A stretch of 64,000 nt of DNA, from the NCBI GenBank assembly GCA_014898415.1, contig RCTD01000026.1, positions 310,001-374,000 of the forward strand, in the 5' to 3' direction. Positions 11,649 through 23,401 of the stretch are shown piece after piece. The DNA comes from Stromatinia cepivora (Eukaryota; Ascomycota; Leotiomycetes; Helotiales; Sclerotiniaceae). The position numbers and the translations under genes are program-made. Under the pieces are notes generated by a model. The model was not told the origin of the DNA and did not search any database. It was given only the letters and a program-made list of their open reading frames with translations. Positions within the stretch are counted from its first letter, which is position 1; every line of letters starts with the position of its first letter.

Positions 11649-12908
11649 TATGGGCTTTCTTCGTAGTCCGCAGAATGATTTCTTGTTACTTCTTTTATAT
11701 TGGGATCGGAAATAATGGTTGCTATCGCTGAAGCTCGAATATTTGTTTGATATCGCAAATGAAATGAACTGTGGTTTAGCATTCTTTGGAAACGAGCAGT
11801 GGCTTTGTTCTTATATTCCAAGCCCATACATGTGCCTCCTACCTACCTTCATTCTATAAATCTGCTCGTTTCTTTGCTTCTCTGCTTACCTGCAACAAGT
11901 GGTCTGATTTGTGGTGAGATAAGTAACGAGTTTGTATTCTTACCAATTCTGCCAGTACAGTTCCGAGGTAGAAAGATACCATATGAATGCGCAAAAGACC
12001 ACAGGTGATGAGTTAGATATGAACTTGTTACATATGAGATCCCATTGAACTCGACGTCGATTTTCATGAGGCTATTGCTGCTTCGAGGTTGTGTTGTGGA
12101 AATGAAGGGGTACAATTGAAGTTCAAGGTACAGCTTTCGGTCCTCGCGGCCGCTAGCTTTGGATGTCCTTAGCTTAGCATCAAAAGCAATTCCTCAACCA
12201 CATATTCACGACGCATGATGGAGTATGTCATAGTAAATCACTCTTCCCCGTGGCCAACTATTGGTGCTCACCCAATGTTTGTATAATGTCGTCCTCGCAA
12301 TACCTTCATCGCAAGTGTGATGTTCGTCTATATCCATTCGAGCTTTCCTCGTCTCGCACGCTTCTGAGCGACAATCAGACTAAAAATGGTGTGTATTAGA
12401 TGGATGAATCAAGCCTTTTAAGGATACCATAATTGATGCTTGGAAGGTACTATCCCATCTCGATTACTTTTGATATGATCAAAGTGGTCTTACCTTTCTT
12501 ACAAAATCACAACTTGTGTAAGCGCTACCCCCTACCCTCTCATCACATGAATTATTTTCATCTCAAAGAATCCGATGCGCTGTTTGATTTCATGTCTAAC
12601 CTCGGGAGCTTTCAATGTATAATGCGTACAACATGAAGATATACGGAAGTCATTTCAACCAAGCGGATGTATAGTACTGTAGTGCCTCCTCGATGCAAAA
12701 TTTAAATTTAGCTCTGGACTCTGAAACGATAAAGTACCATCACTCCTTCCTTTGTTACGCAATTATATCACGTAGCCATGACTACCAGGTTGAGTCTTTC
12801 TCATGATAACGTTCTTATTCATCTTCTTCACAGCTAAAACACTGTCTCATCACATCAAACCCTTTCCCATCGATTTATCTCGTTGCCTTTAACGGGTAAA
12901 TATTCATC
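11649..12908. other. Intergenic region
   Basis: About 1.26 kb between two divergently oriented genes (membrane protein on minus, unknown gene on plus), so it should hold both promoters. Open stretches of 60-90 codons overlap on both strands without a recognised domain. A NotI site lies near 12146. Nothing more is supported. Confidence 0.4.
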
Positions 12909-14068
12909 ATGTCAAAAAACATGTATTTCAATGACAAAGACCTGATTGGGGCCATCAAACAGCTGCGTTCAAAACAACCTACACTAAGCTCCACCGAAAT
13001 ATGGAATTACCTCGTCATGAACAAACGTTGGCCGTCGGCACTTGACGAGTATATCGTGGAGTTATGTTTGATAGAACATTTTGCTTATCCTTGGCAAGAA
13101 ACCATTATAGTCAAAGCAAAGATTAACGATAACCCGGCCTTAGGAGACACCAAGTGCGACTGTGTATGTCCTCGCAAACTGGTAACGGAAGATGACATCA
13201 AGTATTACGAAAATTGCCCGGAGAAAGTTGATCCAAAGGAAACTATATCAGTCCCGCTGTTGCGAATAATGTTAAACACACCATCCACTATCAAGAGCTT
13301 TCTCCCACAAGATACACCAACTTTTCTATCAGCCATTCCCTTCTCCGATATGAACGCTGCTCAACGTGTCTACGCGCTCTTCTATGCTGAATGGGATGCA
13401 TGGATGGGACCACCATCGGGTCAAATTCATGCCAAGGTCGAATATCGCGATGGTATGGAGGCTGCATATTTCGAAAATTTCTCCCATTGCGAACACAGGA
13501 TGACTTATTGGGCTCCAAATTTCGAATACAGTTTCGAAGAGCACGTTCAAAGAGCTTTACAATCCCCATGTAGTAATTGGCGTTCTAATTTTAAGTGGCT
13601 AAAATTTGCTTTAAGTCGAACGCAAGACCGAGATACAATTATGATGGTGAACAGTGTAAGTTATCCACCTATTCCACAATCCAATGTTTCGTTCTCGAAC
13701 TAAATATCTCATAGATTCTCGTGGGACAGTTTGGCCTTAAATGTCGTCACATGTCAAACATGTTTACAGAATGGCATAATTGGCATTCCGAATGGTTTTA
13801 TGAATCCCGGGTTCTACACACTAAGACCGGAGTAGTAGCATATGTTACACCAAAAAATGGTGATCCGGAGGTGAAATGGGCAGAAAATGATGGGGACGAT
13901 TGGCTTAATCATTATCCTCCTCTGTCGGTAGATGTTCGCGCATCATCACCGTCTATCGAAGCGCGGAATGAACTGCGAGATAAGAAAACAAAGGAATATG
14001 AGGCAATGATTCCCCCGATGGTATATAGTAGGGGTAATAGATGTGGGCAACCTTCATTGATGTGGTAG
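12909..14068 (+). CDS. Unknown protein, two exons
   Basis: I do not recognise this gene. Exons 12909-13655 and 13715-14068 join in phase 0 through a 59-nt intron (donor GTAAGT, branch-like GAACTAAAT, acceptor ATAG) to give 366 aa. The protein is rich in Trp, Tyr and Glu and looks globular. A cysteine cluster, KCDCVCPRK, lies at about residues 94-102, with another Cys at about 120 (ENCPEK). The second exon contains several Trp and His residues (MFTEWHNWHSEWFYES). There is no signal peptide or membrane segment. Smooth joining of two open frames across a canonical intron supports it as real. Confidence 0.6.
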
Positions 14069-15713
14069 GTCTGGGATTCATTGATTATTATTGTTGGTTT
14101 CAGATTTCCATGTTTGTTCTTTACTAGCATTGTATCTTTTGTATAGTATCTTTTCCGAAAAAGTCCTGCATAGGTAGAAAGAATACTCACTAATACTTAA
14201 TTTTCAGTCATCAAATTACCTGATGTCTTCCCTTTTCGCCTAAGGATGTCGTATCTTGGCAGCCGTATCTTGGGAGCCGCCAGGAAGATTACATGTTAGC
14301 TCGTGCATGTGTCTTTCATCTCAGTCCAACTTAAAAGTGTCTCCATGCAATACTCTCTCTTGAATCACCAAGCCGACGACATTCCAAATCGTTATTTTAG
14401 AGTAACCATACTATTCCGCCTTTAAGATTTGTATCCAAATTCAAGCAATCCACTCTGCACTCTCAAAACTTCGAACTCTTCGAATATCAGTTCAAGTGCT
14501 CACGCCCAACTATAATACATGATGCATCACAATTTCGTAAAACATGAACCCTTCACCTTCATTATATCCTCCGTCCCAAGTCCTCCTATCAAATTATCAA
14601 GATCACAAATTAAGTAGTTCTCAAGCACAGAGGTAGCTTTCTCGCACCATCATTCATCAAATCAGAGAAACCTACAATACACCCTCGAAGAAAATAAAAT
14701 ACAAATCACAAAGTACACTTCTAACAATCTACTCGAGGACCGTTCAAAATATATCCACGATCACGATATAAAATACCAAAACTCACATCCCTATTCCTTA
14801 CTGCTATCCCCTCCATCTCGATACTCCTATCTTTGTGGTACGCCCTATGGAGGAACTATGGACTTTGCCCGCTTCGGAATTGCGGATGTAAATGCGATTC
14901 ATTTGATAAAGTCATGCGTAGATATCTCGGACTGAGTATATTCAACCCAAAATCTTTTTCCCTACTTCAATTCTCTAGACTCTACCCCTCCTCTCGACCT
15001 CGCATTGCAGCCCCTCTGAAGTTGAGGTTTGAGTCTAGTCGCCCTGAATGTACCGATGATATGGTAAGAAGCTCAGTATATGGATAGAGCAGGTATAAAA
15101 CCTGCAAATGCCAAGATAATATATAATCGAGATAGATCTACCTAGATTTGCTTGATATTTCCCATATATTGACCCATTGCATATAAAAGATAGCTGTCGT
15201 ATCGAATATGAGTACATGCGGAACTATTAATGATTCCATGATGATTCTTTCTGAAATTTTAGTAAAAGTCGTTTATTCCCATATCTACATCTACATCAAC
15301 AGCAGTTCGCTCTATAGTTAAATTTCTTCTACATATTATATCTATTAAACTTACATCGCAAAGAATAGAGAATAAGACATATCAAACAAACGTAGACTAA
15401 ATTTTCAAAAATAGTTTTATTTAGCGTGATGTAATGTTTTAATATAATATAATTATAGATTTAAATAGTAATACCATCCATCGACTAGGTAACCTTATAC
15501 CGAGGGAAAAGAGAAGCGGAAAAAAGAGGAAAAAAAGAAAGGAAAAAAGACCAAGATTCCTTTAGCTATAGGAAATAAATAAACAAACCCAAGATTCGAT
15601 TCCCATATCTATCCATCTACGCCTTATTCCTCACTCACTCCTCAACCCTTATTCCTCATTCACTCCTCAACCCTTATTCCTCACTCACTCACTCCTCTGC
15701 CCATCCCCAACAT
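14069..15713. other. Intergenic region with a possible gene relic
   Basis: About 1.6 kb without an intact gene. Near 14240-14280 a short motif, GTATCTTGG(C/G)AGCC, is repeated directly. At about 14990-15040 there is a segment resembling part of the zinc-ribbon gene near 25650 (listed in the findings). From 15400 to 15560 the sequence is AT- and purine-rich. Three copies of a 25-bp repeat start near 15623. Confidence 0.4.
15623..15699. repeat. 25-bp tandem repeat, about 3 copies
   Basis: The unit CTTATTCCTCACTCACTCCT plus CAACC is repeated three times with one or two changes; the last copy carries an extra ACTC. It lies just downstream of the P450 stop codon and may form part of its 3' UTR. 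Confidence 0.7.
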
Positions 15714-17467
15714 TTAAGACCTAACCACGCGTCTCAAAAGCACCCAAAGCGGCGCTTTCTCCCACAACAAAAAAATCTTCATATTCTCGCCCCAACTCAA
15801 ACTTTCGCTCGCAAGCTCGAGATCGAAATTCCATAGGACCCGTGCGAGAATGATGCGCATTTCGGCGTATGCGAGACTATGATTGAGTGAGTTAGTAGGA
15901 TGTTCCGCTGAAGAATATTCAACGTCCCCTTCCCTGATAAAATGCACAGGACAACATACTTGATTCCAATGCAATTTCGGGGTCCTAGACTAAAGGGTTG
16001 AAGAGCTCCTTTTTCATCGCTTGCGTATTCGGGGGCATCTAGCCATCTTTCTGGAATGAATTTCTGGGGATTTTGGAAATTTCGTGAGTGGTGATGTGAG
16101 GCGTATGTGACGCATGATATATTGGTCTATTTCTTCTCTTAGAATTTTCACAGCTGTAGAATCGATTCACATACAAAGGAAGAATCGACAAATAGTATAC
16201 AAGGAAGAAATGAAGGAAAAGAACTCACACCACCCGGAACCCAAAATCCATCCACCCATTGTCCCTCTCCAGGTACGACTCTCGGACTTCCATATGGTGC
16301 GGGTGGATGGATCCGCATAGCTTCTTCTAGAACCGCCAATTGATATTTCAATTTACTCACACTCCCCATATGAATCTCATCTTCAGTCTTAAAACTCGTT
16401 CTAATTTCCTTCGTTAACCTTTCCAAAATATTTTCATTTCCTTCCTTCAATAAATAATACGTAACAGCACTCAAAAGCGTAGCCGTCGTTTCACTCCCCG
16501 CAAGCAAGAGTACACCCGCCGTAGCTTTAATTTCCGGAATCGACATCCCGCTCTGCATATCATGATTATGACGCAGAATATAGGTCATGAAATCTTTCCT
16601 CTCAGTTTTCCTCTCCAATCGCGCGGCCACTTTCGAATGTGTGAGATCTTGATGATTTCGTCGTTGCTGCATCAATTTTTTCGGTATCAGTTTATCCAAT
16701 ACCGTTTTTGCAAGCGGTCCGTATCTCTTCGCGGCGGCCATGAATGTAGCCGCTTTAAATGATATAAATGTATATGAGACCCAAGGATGATAATCACTTT
16801 TATCCAAACATCCGAATGATTCTCCAAATGTTAAATCGCCGATGATATCGAATGTGGTGAAATTATACCAATGAACCATATTCTGTTTTCCTTTTCCCGC
16901 ATTTTCATAAAGACGCAAGATGAGAAGATCAATATATCTCTTAATAAGTGGTTCTTGTTCCCTCAACGCTTTTTCCGAAAATGCATGTGATAGTAAACGT
17001 CGATAGCGAGCATGATCTTTATCGTCAATCACGCCTAGAATACTCGATGCGCCCCCTTCCGCCGGCCTCGTATATTGAATGGGATCTTTAGGAAATCCCG
17101 GCCGTCCATTTTTCTTCGTGTAGATATCCTGAAAGGCCTGCGTGCTGGTAAAGGATAATTCGTCGGGAGCGGTTCGCACAACGTGACCGTAGGTTTCGTG
17201 TAACGAGGTGATTTTTTGGGGTAGTGTACCTTGGAGAATGTAATAGATGCTGAAGATTCGACTTGAGGCGAATAGTTTGGGGCCGGGGAAGTGGGACAGT
17301 GGATGGAAATATAGGTTGTATATTATGGTGCTGAGAGCATAGAGAATTACCTGGGATTGTTAGTTTGTGCTTGAGGCGGGGAATGGATACTGTACCGCGA
17401 TGAATGTGATGGTCGCCAGTTGAAGGATCAAAAGAGATGTCCTCCCGAAAATAAGATCAAGCTCCAT
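15714..17467 (-). CDS. Cytochrome P450 monooxygenase, microsomal type
   Basis: A haem-thiolate oxygenase likely anchored in the ER. I read four exons (minus strand): 17467-17396, 17350-16229, 16126-15960 and 15876-15714, phases compatible, 507 aa, the usual family length. The N-terminus has a hydrophobic anchor (LLILQLATITFIA continuing into VILYALSTIIY) and the hinge FPGPK. The I-helix AGSETT is at about 308-313, the ExxR motif EAMR at about 367-370, FIPERW at about 421-427, and the haem loop FSLGPRNCIG with Cys near 450. All catalytic landmarks are intact. It resembles the CYP65-like group (isotrichodermin C-15 hydroxylase relatives). No other biosynthetic gene is adjacent, so the substrate is unknown. 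The first intron has a slightly unusual GTACAG donor. Confidence 0.88.
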
Positions 17468-18721
17468 GATTGCCCAAGTTAATAATGAACAATCACTACC
17501 TGTTGAGAAGTATTAACTTGAAGTATTTAAGTTGTATTATCGAAGTGCCATCAAATATTAATTGAGGGATATCCCACTTTTATTCTATTTCTGTATGGTG
17601 GGGAGGGAGAGGTAAGACTACATACATATCATCCAATCAAGTCGTATATTCAGCATGCAACTTTCTTGATTCGGAAGTAGTAACTGTTGATCATCAGATG
17701 GAACGGCGACGGGGTGGTGGAATTCAAAGATGTATAGACCGGCAACGGTCGCTTAATAATTATAACCGCTTCCGCTTTCAGATTAAAAGCTCATAAATCT
17801 ATTACCTGATTCAATATTAAATAAAGATTTAAATCATGTTTCAAAATTAATATATTGAGAATATAATCTGCATAATAATACAATTGAGAAAGCGAGGATG
17901 AGAATCGTGAGCAACATCTGCTGCAACTGATATTATCGGTAAGTCGAGAAGTGAAAGAAGTTATTACAGACATAGACATATTAGATAAATAGACTCTTCT
18001 TTCCTCTACACAAATACTCCATACCTTTCTATGAAGACTTACTTTTTGTAGATATATACAAGGTAATTACTATAGATACTTGATTTATATCATATCATAT
18101 TATATCATATCTACTACCTATATCAAGAGGAAAAGGAGGGAGAGGGCGGGGTAGTAAAGGGTATGATTAAGGTGGCTAGTGTGGAGATAGTGAGATATTG
18201 AGATAAGTGAAATTTATGATGAGATATAAGATGTAAGATATGAGTTTTATAAAAGTCAAATACGCATTATCTGGATATTATAGGTCTATAACGATATTTT
18301 ATAAAGTTAAGGAAACAAATTTGATTCATGCATGAGTTTGGGTATAGAATCTGAGGCTTGATTCAAAAAGAAACAATGCAAGCATGTTCACAGATGAGAA
18401 TTTTGATGTATGTAAATCAGACTGCAGTCCGGATTTATTGAATACATTGATTAAGAGTACTGTTTAAGACAAGTCAGTTCTTTTTATTCATAGAGAAGTT
18501 ATCCTCTACTAAAGGTTCTCTGAATAACGAAACTTATACTCATTGATATGATGAAATTGACATATTCAACTGAGAACGTGTCTGACGGTGCGAATATCAT
18601 GCAGTCCAGCCACAGCTAGCTATGATACCACATCACACTGAAGACCACATTGTACTCCTCTTTCGCACTGAATATTTATCATCTTGCGTTCTCAAATTGA
18701 CCGAGAAAATCAAGACTCGAC
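17468..18721. other. Intergenic region
   Basis: About 1.25 kb upstream of the P450 gene and downstream of the DUF4267 gene. It is moderately AT-rich with short ATATCAT repeats near 18095-18118. No gene is supported. Confidence 0.4.
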
Positions 18722-19105
18722 TCAATACCCCAAAACCAACAAGATCCCCACAATCATATGTACAGGAGCATAACCCCAATGATCACCCTGTCCCCCTCCA
18801 GCCATATAACAAACCCAACCATCCACAAACGCCACACCACTACCAGCCATCACTAACCAACCCAATATTTTATAATTTCGATAATAGGAAGCGGCATACA
18901 TGGTGAGACCCATAAAGATATCTCTTGCTCCGTAGATAGCCATGAGAGCTTCGACGAGTGCGGCATCAGAAGCGGTCTTGGGTAAGGAGAAGGGCTTGTA
19001 GAATGTGAGGGCGTGCGAGGGACGGATGAGAGCATTGATGCCGAATATGATGAAGATGGTTCCGAAGATGTTGGGGAGGAATCGGAGGATTTTGGTGAGT
19101 GCCAT
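18722..19105 (-). CDS. DUF4267 small integral membrane protein
   Basis: A 127-aa intronless gene. Four hydrophobic segments lie at about residues 8-26, 50-70, 79-97 and 108-127. The features GINALIRPSHAL near the N-terminus and YGARDIFMGL in the middle are characteristic of the DUF4267 family, whose function is unknown. The predicted protein ends directly after the last helix (ILLVLGY), which is normal in this family. The ATG sits in GCCATGG, an excellent start context. Confidence 0.8.
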   Translation of the reverse strand: MALTKILRFLPNIFGTIFIIFGINALIRPSHALTFYKPFSLPKTASDAALVEALMAIYGARDIFMGLTMYAASYYRNYKILGWLVMAGSGVAFVDGWVCYMAGGGQGDHWGYAPVHMIVGILLVLGY

Positions 19106-19949
19106 GGTGGTGGGAATGTTACTATAATTTTTTAATCGTGTGGTCAGCGGGAGTAATGGGAAGCATTGAAATTAATTTCACTGACCTCTATTAGGTTTCA
19201 ATGCAGGTTGAATTGAGGGGCTGGAATATTAGTTGTCTGTGAGGTTAATTGTCATCGAGGTTTAGCTTTTAGACCTGGTGAATACAACACATCTTCAAGC
19301 TTTCTCTCAAGTGAAAATATATCTACAACGGGACGACGGTATTATTCAAAATTGACGGTATTATTCCAAATTTCTCTCGAGTGAAGACGATATTACACAA
19401 TTGGGTTTATTAGTAATTAAGGTTAATAGGTGAAAGATTAAGCTAAGCTAAAGTTCACGTGATCTGTTAAATTCACTCCTTCTACAGTACCTAGATCCAA
19501 ATCACTCACCAATCTCTGACGACCAAAATTCATATATGACATATCGAAATTGAAGCTTGGAATACTTTGATGTAGTCCACCCGAGTATTATAGCTTACAC
19601 AGCAGCGGTCACTTATCGACCTTCCAAATGAAGATTGAAAAGATGGGGAAATCTTCCGTTGCTCCATTTATCCACCGTGCCTTACCTTACACGATACTGT
19701 ATAAGGAAGGTTGATTGACGATACCAACGCATCTTCATGATAAGGTTGTGGTAGAACATGAAAGTGGGGAAATGCTATTCGTATTTTCCCCTGAGCTTTT
19801 CATGTACGATGTTGTATCCTAGTGAATACAAAGCTAGATGAAGTAGTAAGAAGTAGTGAGTAACCTCATTCTTTTAGGAATAAATATGATCCCTCATTCC
19901 CTATCTCAAAACTTGGTAGGTTTTTCTCTTTACCCCAGTTAAGATAATC
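19106..19949. other. Divergent intergenic region
   Basis: About 840 bp between the DUF4267 gene (minus) and the sedolisin gene (plus), expected to hold both promoters. At 19298-19405 short direct repeats are nested: GACGGTATTATTC(A/C)AAATT twice, bounded by TTTCTCTC(A/G)AGTGAA twice. No gene is seen. Confidence 0.45.
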
Positions 19950-21981
19950 ATGGTGACTTCAATTGTTACTCTCACGGCATTTTTGGCCGTTGGATTGGTG
20001 TCCAGCTCACCTATCAAAGCTCGTACACCGTATGCTGTGAAGGAAACTCATTATCCTCCTTCTCAGTGGCAGAGAGTGGGACCTGCGGCTAAGGGCCGTT
20101 TGATTAATCTTCAAATTGGGTTGAGGCAAGGTCAATTCGATGAATTGGAAAGGCATCTTTATGAAGGTATGTTTACTTTGTTCATATATCGGCGCAGAGC
20201 GTATCCAATAGTCCGGAATATTGAAAACCCTTAAAGCAATTGAGATAGAAATTTGACTAATGAAAACGTATAGTCTCCGATCCTTCTCATCACCGTTACG
20301 GCCAACATCTCAGTGCTGATGAGGTGAACGATCTTATCAAGCCTTCCGATGAAACTTATAACCTCGTCCACGAATGGCTTCAAGATAATAATATTGAGGC
20401 GGGATCCCTTGAATACAGTCCTGCTAGAGACTGGATCAAAATCACCATTCCCATTGAGGATATCGAAAGTCTTTTAGATACCGAATATTCAACCTATCAA
20501 CACGAAGATGGAGAATACATTGTTCGCACTCCAGAATGGTCTTTACCTCTTCATCTCCACGACCACATCGAAACAATTCAGCCCACCAATTCTTTCTTCA
20601 GACCACGCGCTGTAGCAAAGACAATGAAGAAAGTCAACGAAGTCACAGAATACCAAGCTTTAGCACCATCGAACTACAAACCTCCTACCGTTGGACAAAC
20701 TGCGGCAGATGTTTGCAATGTCTCATCTGTAACTCCACTTTGTCTTCGAACTCTTTACGGTACCATAGACTACACAGTTCAAGCTGCCCACAAAAACAAG
20801 ATGGCTCTTACAGACTACCTCGGAGAATCCAACAATCGATCTGATACCAAACTTTTCCTTGAACAATATAGACCTGAAGCAGCTTCAGCAGCATACAGTT
20901 TTGATGTTCAAATTATTAACGGGGGTAATAACGAACAAGGACAAGAAAATGCCACAGAGCTCGCAGCTGGCAAAGATCTTGAGGGAAATTTGGATTCGGA
21001 AACTATGTTGGGAATCGGTTATCCAACTCCATTGATCGCTTATACGACCGGTGGTTCCCCTCCTTTTACCCCGGATTCGCAAACTCCTACTGATACTAAT
21101 GAACCATATCTTACATGGTTACAATACATGCTCGACCAAAAAGACAAAGATCTTCCAGGAGTAGTAAGCAACTCATATCAAGATACTGAACAAACAGTCC
21201 CATACTCTTATGCCGTTTCCGTCTGTAAAGGATTTGCCCAATTGGGTGCAAGAGGTGTTTCCGTTCTTTTCGGATCGGGAGATAATGGTGTAGGATCAGA
21301 TGGTACATGTATTTCGAATGTCGACAACAGCACTACTTTCCTCGCCATGTTTCCTTCTACATGTCCTTACGTTACATCAGTTGGAGGAACAAAATTCATC
21401 AACCCAGAAGTTGTCGCCTCAGATGCCAGAAATGGATACGTATCCGGCGGAGGATTTTCTCGCTATTTCCCTCGTCCTTCCTGGCAAGATGCAGCCGTCA
21501 AACCATATCTCGCCTCTCTACCCAAGAACATCACAAAGTATTTCAATGCAACCGGTCGTGCATTCCCTGATATCGCAGCTCAAGGATACGCTTATATTAC
21601 TGTCTGGAATGGCACTCTCGTTCATCTCGATGGAACTTCGGCGGCTACTCCCACCGCTTCTGCTATCCTCGCTTTAATTAACGATGCGTTAATCGCAGCA
21701 GGAAAACCAACACTGGGTTGGTTAAACCCTTGGTTATATAAGAAGGGTTATAAAGCTTTCACCGATATCACGAGTGGAAGTTCTAGTGGTTGCGGTACTG
21801 ATGGATTTCCAGCAACGGCTGGTTGGGATGCGGCTTCGGGTTTTGGTACTCCGGTAAGTTTTTTCTAGTCTTTTTTTGGGGGGATTTTTTTGGGTGGATG
21901 ATACGGTTACTAATATGATTGATGTAGGTTTTCCCGAAAATTAAAAATTTGGTCCTTTCCAGTGGTTATGGACATAATTGA
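19950..21981 (+). CDS. Secreted sedolisin-family serine protease (tripeptidyl-peptidase, S53)
   Basis: An extracellular acid protease that removes tripeptides from protein N-termini. Three exons, 19950-20166, 20274-21853 and 21928-21981 (phases compatible), give 616 aa. A signal peptide is clear (ATG at 19950; ITLTAFLAVGLVSSS-like hydrophobic core, cleavage near residue 19-22). A pro-peptide with SDPSHHRYGQHLSADEV follows. The S53 catalytic residues are present: Glu and Asp in EGNLD at about 309 and 313, the oxyanion Asp in SGDNGVG at about 409, and Ser in GTSAATP at about 528. The C-terminal calcium site region TDITSGSSSGCG through GWDAASGFGTP is intact. The short last exon adds 17 residues after FGTP. 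Usual roles are nutrition and host-protein degradation. Confidence 0.93.
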
Positions 21982-22495
21982 CGTCGGGGGATATTTATAC
22001 CGTGGTATAAACATTTGAGGGTGATTACTTGGGTGGTTATTATCTATACTAGTATTTAATAGATGCAATAGTAACTAACACATGTAAGATTGCTTATAAA
22101 CTCGTGTGAAGTCATATCTGAATATGTTGGGAAACAACCATTTACTTGTCAATCCTCGAGAAGGGGAGTATGAAATTTTGAAGTCAGTGAGGTTTAATCA
22201 ACACCGGATGCCGGATATCGATCGGATAAAGTTCGTTCATGTACCCCTCAAAGCCCGTGAACCTCGACACCACCTGTGGATTTCGTGCTAACTAGTAGTC
22301 TCAACTACTAGTATAGCTTCTTTTTCTTTTTCCTTTTCCTTTTGCTTTTGCATTTGCTTTTCTTCTTATCGATTATGGAAACCCGATTCATAATTACACT
22401 CAAGCATCTTAATCTTCAATCCATCTACTCAACCACCCATATACCATCTTTCACTTGACGAATCACTGTTGAATAACAAGAGTAGAGAGACTGTC
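21982..22495. other. Intergenic region with pyrimidine tract
   Basis: About 510 bp. A long pyrimidine-rich stretch at 22318-22366 (TTTTTC/TTTTGC repeats) precedes the next start by about 130 bp and is typical of a fungal promoter. No gene is seen. Confidence 0.45.
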
Positions 22496-23323
22496 ATGTT
22501 TTCCAAACTATTCTCTAAACTAGCCCGAATCTTAGATACAAATAAAGCACAGGAGGCAAAGTATGAACAATTGAATAATTCTGAGGAAGAACATCAATTC
22601 AATAGTAGTAACGGAACGGAAAAAGATACGCATCGGTCCTCCCAAACACATGATAAATCGAATACAGCTTTGTTTTTAGAGGAGAATGAGCAGAAAGCTA
22701 AGACACCCCATCACGAAACTTTACGAAGAGAAAATATCACGACTGATGAACTTCCATCTTATTCCTCATCTCAAAATCCGAATTCGTCCTACAGTCACCA
22801 ATATCAAAATCAAGAACAACAACAAGATCAACGAATTCACGAAAATGACGAACCACCTTCTTACCCTTTACCTCGTAATTCAACGTTGACTTTCGAGCGT
22901 CAGCATGTCGAAACTCTAATCGAGAAAAGAAAAGCCGAAATTCGACTTTTGGAAGAACAGTTGGAGGGAAAAAGGGGGGGGGGATTTTCGTCTGCGGATG
23001 TCATTTCACGAGAGTCAGGAGAAGGAGTGAAGGAAGTGGAGCAAATGGAGCAAGCAAAGCAAGCGGAGACAGCGAAGCAAGCGGCGGAGCAAGCAAAGCA
23101 AGTGGAGCAAGTGAAGCAAGCAGAGCAAGCAAAGCAAGCAAAGCAAGCAAAACAAGCGGAACAAGCGAAGCAAACCGATTTAGAATATTACATTCAGATG
23201 TGTAATGAATCGAGGGATTTGATGAGGAAGGATTTGAGGATTTTGATGGAAAGTAAGAATAAGAAAGAAGAAAAGCAAAACAATAATGGAGAGAAGAAAT
23301 GGTGGACTACAAAATGGCCATGA
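22496..23323 (+). CDS. Hypothetical PPxY and Gln/Ala/Lys-repeat protein
   Basis: An open frame of 275 aa from the ATG at 22496. The protein is highly polar, rich in Gln, Glu, Ser and Asn, and probably disordered in its first half. Two proline-tyrosine motifs, ELPSYS (about residue 85) and EPPSYP (about 123), match or resemble PPxY ligands of WW domains such as those of Rsp5-type ubiquitin ligases. A predicted coiled coil begins at TLIEKRKAEIRLLEEQL and continues into an imperfect EQAKQA/KQVEQ repeat (about 180-230) encoded by degenerate GCAAGCNAAG repeats. There is no signal peptide. A run of ten G (22974-22983) lies within the frame. Function unknown; a small coiled-coil adaptor is one possibility. 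Confidence 0.55.
   Translation: MFSKLFSKLARILDTNKAQEAKYEQLNNSEEEHQFNSSNGTEKDTHRSSQTHDKSNTALFLEENEQKAKTPHHETLRRENITTDELPSYSSSQNPNSSYSHQYQNQEQQQDQRIHENDEPPSYPLPRNSTLTFERQHVETLIEKRKAEIRLLEEQLEGKRGGGFSSADVISRESGEGVKEVEQMEQAKQAETAKQAAEQAKQVEQVKQAEQAKQAKQAKQAEQAKQTDLEYYIQMCNESRDLMRKDLRILMESKNKKEEKQNNNGEKKWWTTKWP
23038..23173 (+). repeat. Coding minisatellite (AAGCAAGCNG-type)
   Basis: Repeated 9-15-bp units built from GAGCAAGCAAAGCAAG encode the Glu/Gln/Ala/Lys repeat of the surrounding gene. Units differ mostly at third positions, and the array stays in frame. Confidence 0.7.
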
Positions 23324-23401
23324 TGAAAATGAAAAATCAATCTTTTCAGTGTCACTTGAGCATGGGGAGAGATGGCTTACTGTAAGTTCACCCGAAGGCT
23401 A

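Noticed and set aside
15714..16126. P450 with frameshifted haem region
   Set aside because: A naive reading seems frameshifted, but two canonical introns restore FSLGPRNCIG and the following helix, so the gene is intact.
6103..17467. Secondary-metabolite cluster (methyltransferase, P450, receptor)
   Set aside because: The genes are kilobases apart with no synthase, transporter or cluster regulator between them.
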